The translations under genes were made by a program, and so were the position numbers. Positions 28,576-37,407 of a stretch of 64,000 nucleotides of DNA are shown here, piece after piece (position 1 is the stretch's first letter; the number at the start of each line of letters is the position of its first letter). Source of the DNA: Aurantiochytrium sp. KH105 (lineage: Eukaryota > Sar > Bigyra > Thraustochytrida > Thraustochytriidae); the NCBI GenBank assembly GCA_003116975.1, contig BGKB01000177.1:62001-126000 (forward strand), in the 5' to 3' direction. The notes beneath the pieces were generated by a model, which did no database searches, was not told the origin of the DNA, and was given only the letters and a program-made list of their open reading frames with translations.

Positions 28576-30780
28576 ATGAAGTTCGGGCAGTACCTGGAGG
28601 CGCAGCGCGTGGAGGGCTGGGAGGCGCACTACCTGGACTACCGCAAGCTCAAGTCCATGATCAAGGCGCTGGCAGAGGTGGAGTCTACCGGCATGGACGT
28701 GGACGTGGGCAAGTCCGGCTACGGCGAACGTGTGACCTCGCTGAGCACCGTCCCGAACCAGCAGGCGCACGGCAAGTTTGAGGGCAAGGACATCTCTGAA
28801 GCCGACTTCTTTACGGAGCTCGAAGCGGAGATGAAGAAGATCGACGACTTCACCCACGGTGAGCTCCAGGGCATCAAGAAGAAGACCGACACGCTCGAGT
28901 CCCGCGTCGGCGTCGACTCAGACCTCTCCAAACTCAGCGATACTGACCGCAAGGAATGCCTCGAGCTGGCGCGCACCCTCGGCGACGACTTCTTGCGCAT
29001 CGAGAAATTTGCTAACCTCAACTTCCTCGGCTTCCACAAGATCTTGAAAAAGCACGACAAGCAGCTGCCCACGCCGTGCCGGAGGTTCTACCTGACGCGC
29101 CTTCACAACCAGCGGTGGGTCAAGCACGATTACAGCAAGGTCTTTGTCTTTCTGAGCCAAATTCACGCGCGTCTGCGCGGAGACCAGTCCGGCAAGAACG
29201 AGGGCACCACGGCGCAGAACTTTGTTCGCAGCACCACAAAGTATTGGGTCCGCACGGAGGACATCTCCAAGGTAAAGCATATCGTCCTGCAGCACCTTCC
29301 CGTCTTCCAGCACAACCTCGACGACCTCCAGGGTGACTCCCAGTTCTGCTCGTCCGTCTACTTTGACAACACGCAACTCGAGCTCTACCACGGCCGTCTC
29401 GACAAAACACCCAACGCCATTGCCATTCGCTTCCGCTGGTACGCGACCCCGGAGCCCGACCTCGTCTTTGTGGAGCGCAAGACCCACCGCGACTCGTGGA
29501 CAGGTGATGTCTCCGTGAAGGAGCGCTTCACCTTGCGCGAGCACGAGGTCATGCCCTTTTTGCGTGGCGAGTTCACCGTCGACGACAAGATGGCTCAGAT
29601 GCGCGCCAAGAACTCTTCCGAGGCCGACATGGCGAATGTCCGCCGTCTCTTCACCGAAATCTACCAGCAGATCGACTCCAAGCAGCTGCGCCCCACCATG
29701 CGCACCGTCTACAACCGTGTTGCCTACCAGATTCCCTTTGACGCCACGGTCCGCATCTCGCTCGACACCAACCTTACTATGATCAGCGAAAACCCCAAGG
29801 TCGGCCCCGACTGTGCCACCGAGAAGCGTTGGTACCGCAACCCCAACCTCGTGCTCCCGCCGACCGAGTACACTGTCTTCCCGCACTCTGTTCTCGAGGT
29901 CAAGCTGTCCCTCAAGGAGGGCGAGGAGGCACCCGCCTGGGTCTCGGACCTCATCGAGTCCGGTCTCTGCACCCGCGTTGCCAAGTTCTCCAAGTTCGTG
30001 CATGGTGTCGCCACCCTTCTTTCCGAGGAGGTCCAAGCTGTGCCTTACTGGGTCGACGATGAGTCGATTCGCCCCTCCATGCTTCGTTCGCAGCCTGTGC
30101 AGAAGCGCCGCAGTCTGCTCGATGAGGGCCATGGCGGCTCCTCCTCGGCCAAGTACCCGTTCGCCTTTGGCCCGGCCGCGCCTATTCAGCTGATGGAGCG
30201 CAAGGCATCAGTCATCGGCAAGTCCCAAAAGGGCTACGGAACGCTCAACCCATCAGAACACCATCCTCTCAGCGGTCGTGGCGAGCCCGACGATGATTTT
30301 GTCTTTGTCCCGCACCGTCCGGATGGCTTCATTTCGTGGATCCTCAGCCCTTGCTTCGGCTCTTCAAACTCTGCGAATACGTCCAAGCCACGCAAGCTTC
30401 CCACCAAGGTTGAGCCCAAGGTGTTCTTTGCCAACGAGCGCACCCTCCTCAACTGGCTCTCTATGGCTATTACTATGGGCTCGATTAGCGCTGCTCTTCT
30501 TGGCTTTGGGGGTGGTTCCACCTCGGCCCCGCCAGGCGCTGACACGAACTCGATTGGCCACGAAGGCTCTCGCATCATTGGCATGCTTCTCCTTCCTGTC
30601 GCTATCGTCTTCATCGCCTACGCGCTCGCCACCTATTACTGGCGCGGCAAGAACCTGCATGCTCGCCAGGGTGAGTTTCACGACGAAGTTGGCCCCTTCC
30701 TTCTCGGCATTGTGCTCATGATTTCCCTCTCGACCATCTTCTTCCTTTACCTCTTTGAGGGGGCTACGATTCGCGTCTAA
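28576..30780 (+). CDS. VTC polyphosphate polymerase (SPX-VTC-transmembrane)
   Basis: 734 residues from the ATG at 28576. The N-terminal SPX domain opens MKFGQYLEAQRVEGWEAHYL with the usual YRKLK, and has the inositol-pyrophosphate-binding KILKKHDK cluster near residue 155-162. The central polymerase domain has the catalytic R-x-R (Arg285, Arg287 in IRFRWY), VERKTHRDSWTGD with Lys302, KERF, and EVKLSL (Glu441, Lys443), then AKFSKFVHGVATL. These match the catalytic VTC4-type subunit, so the protein probably makes polyphosphate from ATP at an acidic, vacuole-like membrane. The C-terminus is a DUF202-type membrane domain with three helices (about 620-645, 663-688, 703-728). The SPX domain implies control by inositol pyrophosphates and phosphate status. 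Confidence 0.95.
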   Translation: MKFGQYLEAQRVEGWEAHYLDYRKLKSMIKALAEVESTGMDVDVGKSGYGERVTSLSTVPNQQAHGKFEGKDISEADFFTELEAEMKKIDDFTHGELQGIKKKTDTLESRVGVDSDLSKLSDTDRKECLELARTLGDDFLRIEKFANLNFLGFHKILKKHDKQLPTPCRRFYLTRLHNQRWVKHDYSKVFVFLSQIHARLRGDQSGKNEGTTAQNFVRSTTKYWVRTEDISKVKHIVLQHLPVFQHNLDDLQGDSQFCSSVYFDNTQLELYHGRLDKTPNAIAIRFRWYATPEPDLVFVERKTHRDSWTGDVSVKERFTLREHEVMPFLRGEFTVDDKMAQMRAKNSSEADMANVRRLFTEIYQQIDSKQLRPTMRTVYNRVAYQIPFDATVRISLDTNLTMISENPKVGPDCATEKRWYRNPNLVLPPTEYTVFPHSVLEVKLSLKEGEEAPAWVSDLIESGLCTRVAKFSKFVHGVATLLSEEVQAVPYWVDDESIRPSMLRSQPVQKRRSLLDEGHGGSSSAKYPFAFGPAAPIQLMERKASVIGKSQKGYGTLNPSEHHPLSGRGEPDDDFVFVPHRPDGFISWILSPCFGSSNSANTSKPRKLPTKVEPKVFFANERTLLNWLSMAITMGSISAALLGFGGGSTSAPPGADTNSIGHEGSRIIGMLLLPVAIVFIAYALATYYWRGKNLHARQGEFHDEVGPFLLGIVLMISLSTIFFLYLFEGATIRV

Positions 30781-31389
30781 CTCTAGGTTTCTCTTTTTCT
30801 TTCTTCTCGGATCCTCTATCTGTCACGCCTGGGACTGACTGACATCGCACGAGACGAGTTTGTGTGAAGCGAAGGGCCGGGTCAAGCTTATCAAGGGTCG
30901 GGAGCGCGTGCATAGGGTGCGCTGCCAACTTCAAGTCTATTCCCCTTTCGGCTATCCCGCTCGATCGTTCCAATGTTGTTAATGGACACACTGCGGCCGA
31001 CCTTCTCTTCTCTCTTTCTCTCAAAGTACTCTGAGTTCGAAACATTGAGCCACATATCTTGCTTCGTGCTCATCATAACTAGTAGCGTTTTCACCATCTT
31101 TTCTCCATCGCCTACTTTTTCTTCGTACCTGATGGTGAGTGCTGAGGTCCAGGATTGCAATCATTAAACCCACATTGTGTTGTCTTACCTTGCCTTGCAG
31201 TAGGCCTATCTACGAGCCCAGTCTTGCAAATTAGTTGTCCGTTGGGTAGCGTAAAAAAAAAATCTCCTTTCACATTAACATCTCGAACAGACAGAAGCGG
31301 TAGCCCCTTGCCCGGCCTTAACAAGAAGTAGCATCCCCTTTCCTGCTCAGGCCCAAGCAAATCGGCCGGGCGACTCGGGGCCCGAGGCC
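30781..31389. other. Intergenic spacer between VTC and the EF-hand/WW gene
   Basis: 609 bases holding the 3' end of VTC and the promoter of the next + gene. It contains pyrimidine-rich stretches after the VTC stop and a TAGGCCTA palindrome at 31201-31208. The run GTGAGT... near 31136 followed by ...TTGCAG at 31195-31200 has the shape of an intron (about 65 bases), perhaps in the 5' leader of the downstream gene. No coding gene seen. Confidence 0.4.
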
Positions 31390-34300
31390 ATGGCTGACGC
31401 CAAGGCAGATTCGTGCAAAGCGCAGCCAGCTGGGTCGGGTCTGTCTCCTCTGGCGACACGAGCCTCGTATCTGGTGCTTAAAAAGACGCACGTCATTCCC
31501 GTCGCTAAATGCGACGGCGGGGCGCCTTCGAACCAGTTCGAGGAGAAAGTCTCGGGCTTCTCAGGCTTGCCCGTGCTTGTAGACCGTGTTCGAACGCCAC
31601 GCGAAGCGAACGCGAGCTCTCCCCAAAAGAAATGGCAGAAAAGACGACCCGGTCACGAGCTTCAAGGCGCAATCCGAAGAGACTTGCGACGACTACGCGT
31701 GGCTCGCGCCCAAGCAGGGTTTTTGCGAGACCGTAGATTCCAGCGACAAAAAGATCGCGCGGCCATATGGCGCGATGCAAGCCGGAAGAAATGGCCCGCC
31801 GTACAATTTCTCCACGAACTTCGCAGCGCACCAGAGCATCGTTTTGCGCCTCCGCTCGATGTCGCTTTCTCCAAAGCCATGCCGTATTTTCAAGTCAACA
31901 TGCGGGTTCTACGCAGTGCCTTTGTGGAGAACTTTGCCCTGGATAGGGAGCAACGTCAGCGGGCCGTCGAGGCCATCGAATTGTGTTTTTCAGCCCTCGA
32001 CGATGATGGGGACGCCCTTATCGACTGGCGCGAGCTCCTTTGCCACCTTGAGGTCCTCTACATGCCGCGGCGTCTCCTACGCGAGCGTTTCCGGGCCATG
32101 TTTCGCACCCTCACCGATCACCGCCACCTGCTTTCGCTCGACCGACTTTGGTCTCTTCTGTGCACCTTTTCCTTGCCGCATCAACGCGAGCTCCTCGCCG
32201 GCACAAGCTGGCCAGTGATGGCCAGCTTTGTCAGATGCGAGGCGCCTGTTGTGGTCCTTGATGATGCCGATGCTTGTCGAATGCTCGATCTTTTGCGCAT
32301 CCACCATCGCCGAGGCTGGGCGCATCGCAAAGAGGATGCTCTCGATGTACGCGTGTATGCCGATGCGCTTGGTGCTCCCCAGGAAGACAATCAAGGTAAT
32401 GTTCTTCCACGTACAGCAAAAGATCACGAGTCAGACCTGGCCATCAACACAAATCGGCTCGTGTCAAAGCCCAACGCTGCGGAAAGAGCTTGGATTGAAG
32501 CCGCTCTCGACGTTCAAGTTGATGAAGAGGCAGCCCTGCAGGCTGTGTTTGCAACCCCAAGAACCTTGAAGGCCTTGGGAGGCAGTAGTAGCAACAGCAT
32601 CGGCGGCGGCGGCGGTGAAAATGGCGGCCGTAGTAGCAGTATGGATAGTCGTGAACTCAGCGCAGAATCCTATACTCTTCGCGCTTTGCTGCAAAAATTG
32701 TCCTGGGATCGTCTTGCGCCCGAAACGCGGGTTCGTATTCGTGCTGAGCGTGTCGACGAAACGTATGCTGCCTTCGAACGCATCAATACAAAACTTCGCT
32801 GGGCGGAGGCACGAGACTTTTGGAAACGTGTTGTCTGCCCTCACGTGCTCCAGACGCGCTTCGAGAGATGGAGAGCCGTCGCCGTGCTCTCAATTCATAA
32901 AAAGCAGGGAGCGGCCTTTGCCATGTTCCGAAGGAAACGCAAGGCGATGCAGCAACTTGGCATTCATGCCGAGCGCAGGAAATATAACAAATGGCGAAAA
33001 GCAGTTGCAGACCGCTTCTCGCGCCGCGTCCACTTGGGCGAGGCCATGCGGCTTTGGAAGGATGCACATTCGCGCGAGCTCCGTTTCCAAAAGCTTCAGA
33101 TCGCCAAGGCAAAGCGGCTCTACAGCAGCTGGCAGCTCGAACGCATCTTCCATGTTTGGCATCGTGAGGCCCACACGCGGCGACGCTTTCGACGAATCCG
33201 AGGAATCTGGCAGCGTCGACTCGTGGCAAGAGTCTTTGGAACCTGGAGTGGGAACGTCCGCACGCTCGTGGAAAAGAGGCAGTTCGAAGAGGATCGCTCG
33301 CGCGTACGGCAGCAAATCCTCGAGGATGAGTTTGCTGCAGTGGACCAAAAGATCGCCGAGTTGCGTGCGCAGGAGGCTGCAGAGGAAAAAGAGCGTCAAG
33401 AAGAGCTTGAACGCGAGCGTCTTGCTGCAATTGCAGAAGAGCAGCGCTGGGAGCGCGAGCGAGAGCGCGCCTTTGCCGGGTATGAGCGTAGAACAGTTCT
33501 TAAGCGCCAAGAGGATCGACGGGCATCTCACAAGATGTCAATTCTCCGTCGCGAGGAAAGAACCATCGAAAGAACCTTTGAGGCTGTCATGGAGAAGGCA
33601 ATGGAGGACGCAAAGCGCGAAGCAGAAACTTTTGCGCGGACACACGCTGGCAAGGAGCAGCTCATGCGTGATGCAGAGACGATTCAGAACGACGCCGACC
33701 GCCTCGCGCGCACCAAGGGCGGCGCTGCGGGAGCTCCGGAGAACGAAGATGGCGCAGAGTGGAAGAGAATGTACGATCCAGTCTTTCAATCTTACTTCTT
33801 TTACAATCCAGAGACGGGAGAAAAAGTGACAGCCTCAGCTCTTTCCATTGATGAGGCCATGAGCATTGCACGCACAAACTATGTCTCGACAATGGTCCAG
33901 GCCGCCAAGGAAGAGGTCGAGCGTCTTAAGGACGCTGAAATCCACCAAAAGCGTCTCATCTGGGCGGGCCGCAAGGTGCAGGCTGCTTGGCGGGTCCGAA
34001 AGGCGCGCATGGCTGTGCACGATATGATCCGTGCAGTCTACATCAAGCGCGTCGATCCGTACACTGGCACCATGTACTACTACAACACGCAGACGCGCAA
34101 ATCGGCATGGACGAAGCCACTCAATCTTGGGCCTAAAAAGGACTTGCGCCCACCAGAGTGGGTCGTTCGCTGTGATGGGGACGGCCAATGGAGCTACCAG
34201 AACAATGTCACGCCCTGGACGAGCGGCATTGAAAAGCCGGCAGGATTTTTACCTTGTCTCACCTGTAGCCTGCAGCTCGCTACGATACGCTGCAACACAT

Positions 34301-34572
34301 GCGAGCACCACTTTTGTCTCGACTGTTTTGAGGCAGCGCATCCGCTGCCCGTATCGCACGTCATTTTCCGCAAGCCGTACGCTCAGCTTGTGAAAGACCG
34401 TCCTGAGCAGTGCGTTATGTGCAAGAAGGCGGTGGCGAGCAAATTTTGCATCGAGTGCGGACTTCTTGACTTTTATTGCAAGCGATGCTACACGATGTCC
34501 CACGCCAAGAACCCGAAGCGTCCACACCAGCTCAGCGCAAAACAAAAGCATGCGCCAGCGTTAGACTTCTAA
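31390..34572 (+). CDS. EF-hand / SFI1-like / IQ / WW / B-box multidomain protein, probable centriolar or axonemal
   Basis: 1060 residues from the ATG at 31390, no intron. Order: a low-complexity N-terminus; one EF-hand near 197-225 (DDDGDALIDWRELLCHL); a region with tryptophans at regular intervals (about 470-630: FERWRAV, YNKWRKAV, LYSSWQLERIFHVWHREA, VFGTWSGNV) like centrin-binding SFI1 repeats; a long Glu/Arg coiled coil (about 630-770); a first WW-like unit (YDPVFQSYFFYNPETGEK); an IQ-like helix (VQAAWRVRKARM); a good WW domain (DPYTGTMYYYNTQTRKSAW); and two C-terminal B-box-like zinc fingers (CLTCSLQLATIRCNTCEHHFC and CVMCKKAVASKFCIECGL). The combination suggests a centrosome, basal-body or ciliary scaffold. 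No single named orthologue is claimed. Confidence 0.8.
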   Translation: MADAKADSCKAQPAGSGLSPLATRASYLVLKKTHVIPVAKCDGGAPSNQFEEKVSGFSGLPVLVDRVRTPREANASSPQKKWQKRRPGHELQGAIRRDLRRLRVARAQAGFLRDRRFQRQKDRAAIWRDASRKKWPAVQFLHELRSAPEHRFAPPLDVAFSKAMPYFQVNMRVLRSAFVENFALDREQRQRAVEAIELCFSALDDDGDALIDWRELLCHLEVLYMPRRLLRERFRAMFRTLTDHRHLLSLDRLWSLLCTFSLPHQRELLAGTSWPVMASFVRCEAPVVVLDDADACRMLDLLRIHHRRGWAHRKEDALDVRVYADALGAPQEDNQGNVLPRTAKDHESDLAINTNRLVSKPNAAERAWIEAALDVQVDEEAALQAVFATPRTLKALGGSSSNSIGGGGGENGGRSSSMDSRELSAESYTLRALLQKLSWDRLAPETRVRIRAERVDETYAAFERINTKLRWAEARDFWKRVVCPHVLQTRFERWRAVAVLSIHKKQGAAFAMFRRKRKAMQQLGIHAERRKYNKWRKAVADRFSRRVHLGEAMRLWKDAHSRELRFQKLQIAKAKRLYSSWQLERIFHVWHREAHTRRRFRRIRGIWQRRLVARVFGTWSGNVRTLVEKRQFEEDRSRVRQQILEDEFAAVDQKIAELRAQEAAEEKERQEELERERLAAIAEEQRWERERERAFAGYERRTVLKRQEDRRASHKMSILRREERTIERTFEAVMEKAMEDAKREAETFARTHAGKEQLMRDAETIQNDADRLARTKGGAAGAPENEDGAEWKRMYDPVFQSYFFYNPETGEKVTASALSIDEAMSIARTNYVSTMVQAAKEEVERLKDAEIHQKRLIWAGRKVQAAWRVRKARMAVHDMIRAVYIKRVDPYTGTMYYYNTQTRKSAWTKPLNLGPKKDLRPPEWVVRCDGDGQWSYQNNVTPWTSGIEKPAGFLPCLTCSLQLATIRCNTCEHHFCLDCFEAAHPLPVSHVIFRKPYAQLVKDRPEQCVMCKKAVASKFCIECGLLDFYCKRCYTMSHAKNPKRPHQLSAKQKHAPALDF

Positions 34573-34689
34573 TCAACTTCTGAGAAGAAAGCAATCGAAT
34601 AGAGTATGTAAAAACATTGGCAGACCACGCTTTACCCTTGCGACACGAAACCACACGCTCTCTTTTTCAAGGGCAAGCCAACCAACCCA

Positions 34690-35193
34690 TCATGGCTCGA
34701 GCCGAGAACGGACCCAATCTGGAATTTTGGTCTCTTGCTTGTGATGTTTTGTCTCGCAAATTTCATACCACACACTCTTTTGCGCTGAAAGCTGTATTAG
34801 TGTGCGTTGCGATGTTTTGACAAGTTTTTGCGAAGACCGAGCGCTTATCACATCCGAAAGGCAAAGCTGGGGTGTCGTGAAGAGCAGATCCTGGTGTTCT
34901 TCGCGTGGTCGCGCGTCCGGTATTTGAACCTGTCGTGGCAAGTTTTTCTGCTCCTTTTCCACTACCTTTATCTTTTTCTCCTCCTCCTCCTCCTCCTTGC
35001 CTTCCGTTGCCTGCGACTTCCCTTCTCCGTGGTGCTCACGTTTGGCCACCACGACGCTTTGAGCTTGCTCGCGGATCTCCTCGAGAGCCCATGCTGCCCG
35101 CCTGTTCGCCTCGCGTTTGCGAGCCTTGTGCTGTTGTGCGACGAGGTCCAAAAGATGGATGCCCGTCTCCATTTCGCGCAAGCCACACTCCAT
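34690..35193 (-). CDS. Small charged coiled-coil protein, hypothetical
   Basis: 167 codons from the ATG at 35193. The first 60 residues (METGIHLLDLVAQQHKARK, then ANRRAAWALEEI) are helical and use C/G-ending codons typical of the window. A poly-Glu/Lys stretch and a less convincing C-terminus (SVWYEICETKHHKQETK) follow, so the real 3' end may differ. There is no recognised domain. It is convergent with the EF-hand/WW gene 117 bases away. It is possibly a real small gene; a spurious frame cannot be excluded. Confidence 0.45.
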   Translation of the reverse strand: MECGLREMETGIHLLDLVAQQHKARKREANRRAAWALEEIREQAQSVVVAKREHHGEGKSQATEGKEEEEEEKKIKVVEKEQKNLPRQVQIPDARPREEHQDLLFTTPQLCLSDVISARSSQKLVKTSQRTLIQLSAQKSVWYEICETKHHKQETKIPDWVRSRLEP

Positions 35194-35670
35194 TCTCTCA
35201 AACCCCCGAGTTCCTGGCCACGCGCAGCAGCGCCGCCGTCTTTCTCCTTTTTGTTTGCTGGTTGGTTGCTCAAGGTTGCTCTTGTTCGCTTGCCTACCTA
35301 CCTGGCTGAGCCGTTACGTCTTTGAGTGACTTGGGCTTGAGCCAGGCAGGCTATGACCGTCGGTCTCATCAGATGATCGAAAATCGAGGGAAGCAAGCGC
35401 CGTGTGATCTATTTATTGCGGGCTTGGCCTCAAACTCGCGCTCCACGAGATCTTTTCATCACCATAAGCGAGAAATTTCTCCATCTTTGCATATCATCTT
35501 AGTTTTCTCACAGCGTACGCGACGCGAAATGACACCTCATAAATCACAAGGCAAGGCCTCATGTGTAGGTAGGCCTACATCGAGGAAATGCGATGATGAT
35601 GATAACGATGATGATGATGATGATGATGTATGAAACTTTAGAAAAGGAGAAAAAGCTGTTGGACAAGTTG
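35194..35670. other. Spacer between two minus-strand genes
   Basis: Holds the promoter of the small coiled-coil ORF and the 3' end of the membrane-protein gene. It includes the 10-base palindrome GTAGGCCTAC at 35569-35578 and a GATGAT array at about 35591-35629. No gene seen. Confidence 0.4.
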
Positions 35671-36556
35671 TTACAGTTCGGCGTCGGCATCCTCGTCGTC
35701 ATCGTCAATGACGAATTGCTGCTTGGGTCGCGTCGACCCCCTGCCGCCGGGAGAAAGACCATTCTGGTAGCTCTGCCCAAGACTACCAGCACCAATTGGA
35801 GACTGCACCGCTTCGTAGTCCGGGGCCTGATGCTGGTGTCCACGCGAAGATACGCCTCGCAAGAGATCTTGTTTCCAAAAGATGACGAGACCTGTGAGAG
35901 CAAGGTGAACGAGGAAAAGCAAGGTTGTAATGACCGAGACAAAACGTTCCGATGCAGAACCGTCAATGATGCAAATGTTTCCATAAGACATTTGCAGACC
36001 ATTCGCAAAGTCGCCCCAGAGCGCTGCCGTTTGCAATAGCAGCACATTCATCATGACGTTGACTCCCCCGAGAAAGTCCGCGTGTCGAATGTCTTGACGA
36101 TTCACAAGGTTTAACACGTACAACGTGTAAGCCTCGTGAATCATGGCCGTGAAGACGGCCTGAAACGAGGCGCCTGATCCCCACCTCGAGTCCAAAAACA
36201 GCGTGCCGATGAAGAACCCAAACCCCAGCACCGCGTTGAAGAGCAGGATCACCTGAGCGTTTTATCCCGAGATGGCATGGAGTGCGCGCGTGCGTGCGAG
36301 CGTGGGTGCGATAGCAAGACGATCAACAATCCACCAATCAGTCAGTTAAGTCCATCAGCTCGTCCGTGCGCCAGCCAGCCAGCCAGCCTGCTTGCCAACC
36401 GCCACGGGCGCCTTTGCGTCCCGCCCGCCCGCGAGCTCTCTCTCGTGCATGTCCACCACGTACCTTGAGTGTCAGCCACTTGTCGCTCTCCGACACAGAC
36501 GCCAACGCGTCGGCTGCCTCGCGCAGCGAAGTGGGCGCCGACGCCATGCTGGCCAT
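35671..36556 (-). CDS. Small multi-span membrane protein, two exons, unknown function
   Basis: Exon 1 is 36464-36556 (ATG at 36556, starts MASMASAPTSLREAADAL) and exon 2 is 35671-36252. The 210-base intron (36253-36463) has a GTACGT donor and a GCTCAG acceptor, phase 0; it joins SDKWLTLK to VILLFNAVLGFGFFIG. The protein has 224 residues. Predicted membrane helices: about 32-48 (VILLFNAVLGFGFFIGTLF), a second moderately hydrophobic segment near 60-75, about 86-100 (VNVMMNVLLLQTAALWG) and about 125-145 (VSVITTLLFLVHLALTGLVIFW). The C-terminal tail is soluble, Gly/Gln-rich and ends in an acidic DDDDEDADAE. No family recognised. An ATG at 36547 is an alternative start. Confidence 0.65.
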
Positions 36557-37322
36557 CCTCTGCGCTCCCGCTCGCGAGCACCCGCTCTCTCGCCAAGTCA
36601 ACTTGAGCGATCACGATCCAGATTTGCTCAAGGGGGCCCAACCGAGCGAGCCAACCCAACCAACCCAGTGGTCGCGTTACTAGAATAGCCCTAGACCTGG
36701 GCCTAGTAGGAGCAGAGGCCGGGCTGCGTCTGACAATGAATACATCGCGCAACTGCATTTTTGCTGGCCTGGCGGAACGATGCGCCCGAGGGCAGAATGC
36801 ACGCTCGTGGATTGCTGTGGAAGATGAGGCAAAGACGGGCCATCGGCGGTCTCGCGCGACGAGCGTGAAGAAGGGTGCTTCGGTTCATGCTGTCACGGAA
36901 GCCGTTTGGGCGATCGATTTTCACATCCTACCTCTAGCAGTAGCGAGTAGGGTTTTAGGTGGTCGCTTCGGAACATTGACTCGCGGGGAGAGTCCTAAGA
37001 GACGCGCAAAATCGCCTTCGCTCGTGTCAGTAAGCCCTCCTTTTGCACGATGATGCATGCTTTACTCATTTTGACTCCTACCCGCGGCTCCGGTATGCGC
37101 CCAACTACATGTCCTCGTTCCCCGTGAAAGCTGCTTGTGCTTGTCGCACACTGTGTCCCCACAATGGCCGTGGCCGAGGGCGGTACTACCGAGCGATGAT
37201 CATCAATACACCAACGTGAGCGAGACGAACGAGTTGCCGAGGCCCACGCCGCTCAGGTGGGCTGCTCGTCTCCTCCCGCGCTTGCCTCTCGCGGGTCTCC
37301 ACGCAGAGTGAGCAAGCAAGCA

Positions 37323-37353
<31 letters not shown>

Positions 37354-37407
37354 GGCCCTTCTCAACATTTGCGACGTGCGCGCACGTGCGGCACGTGCAG
37401 TACAAAC
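36557..37407. promoter_or_regulatory. Divergent promoter region between the membrane-protein and NEL genes
   Basis: Contains CCAACC repeats near 36650-36668 and a GCAA/GCAAA tandem array at about 37310-37352 just upstream of the NEL-protein ATG. Open frames on both strands (for example 36736-37053) show no conserved feature. A CACGTGCGGCACGTGC pair of E-box-like CACGTG cores lies at about 37383-37398, directly before the start codon. Confidence 0.4.
37310..37352. repeat. (GCAA)n tandem array
   Basis: About ten GCAA units with one GCAAA interruption, 56 bases before the start codon of the NEL-domain gene. Confidence 0.9.

Noticed and set aside
28918-30132. A 404-codon minus-strand frame over VTC
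   Set aside because: Composition is Val/Leu/Gly/Asp-rich, typical of antisense of a GC-biased gene, and it lies wholly within a well-supported polymerase.
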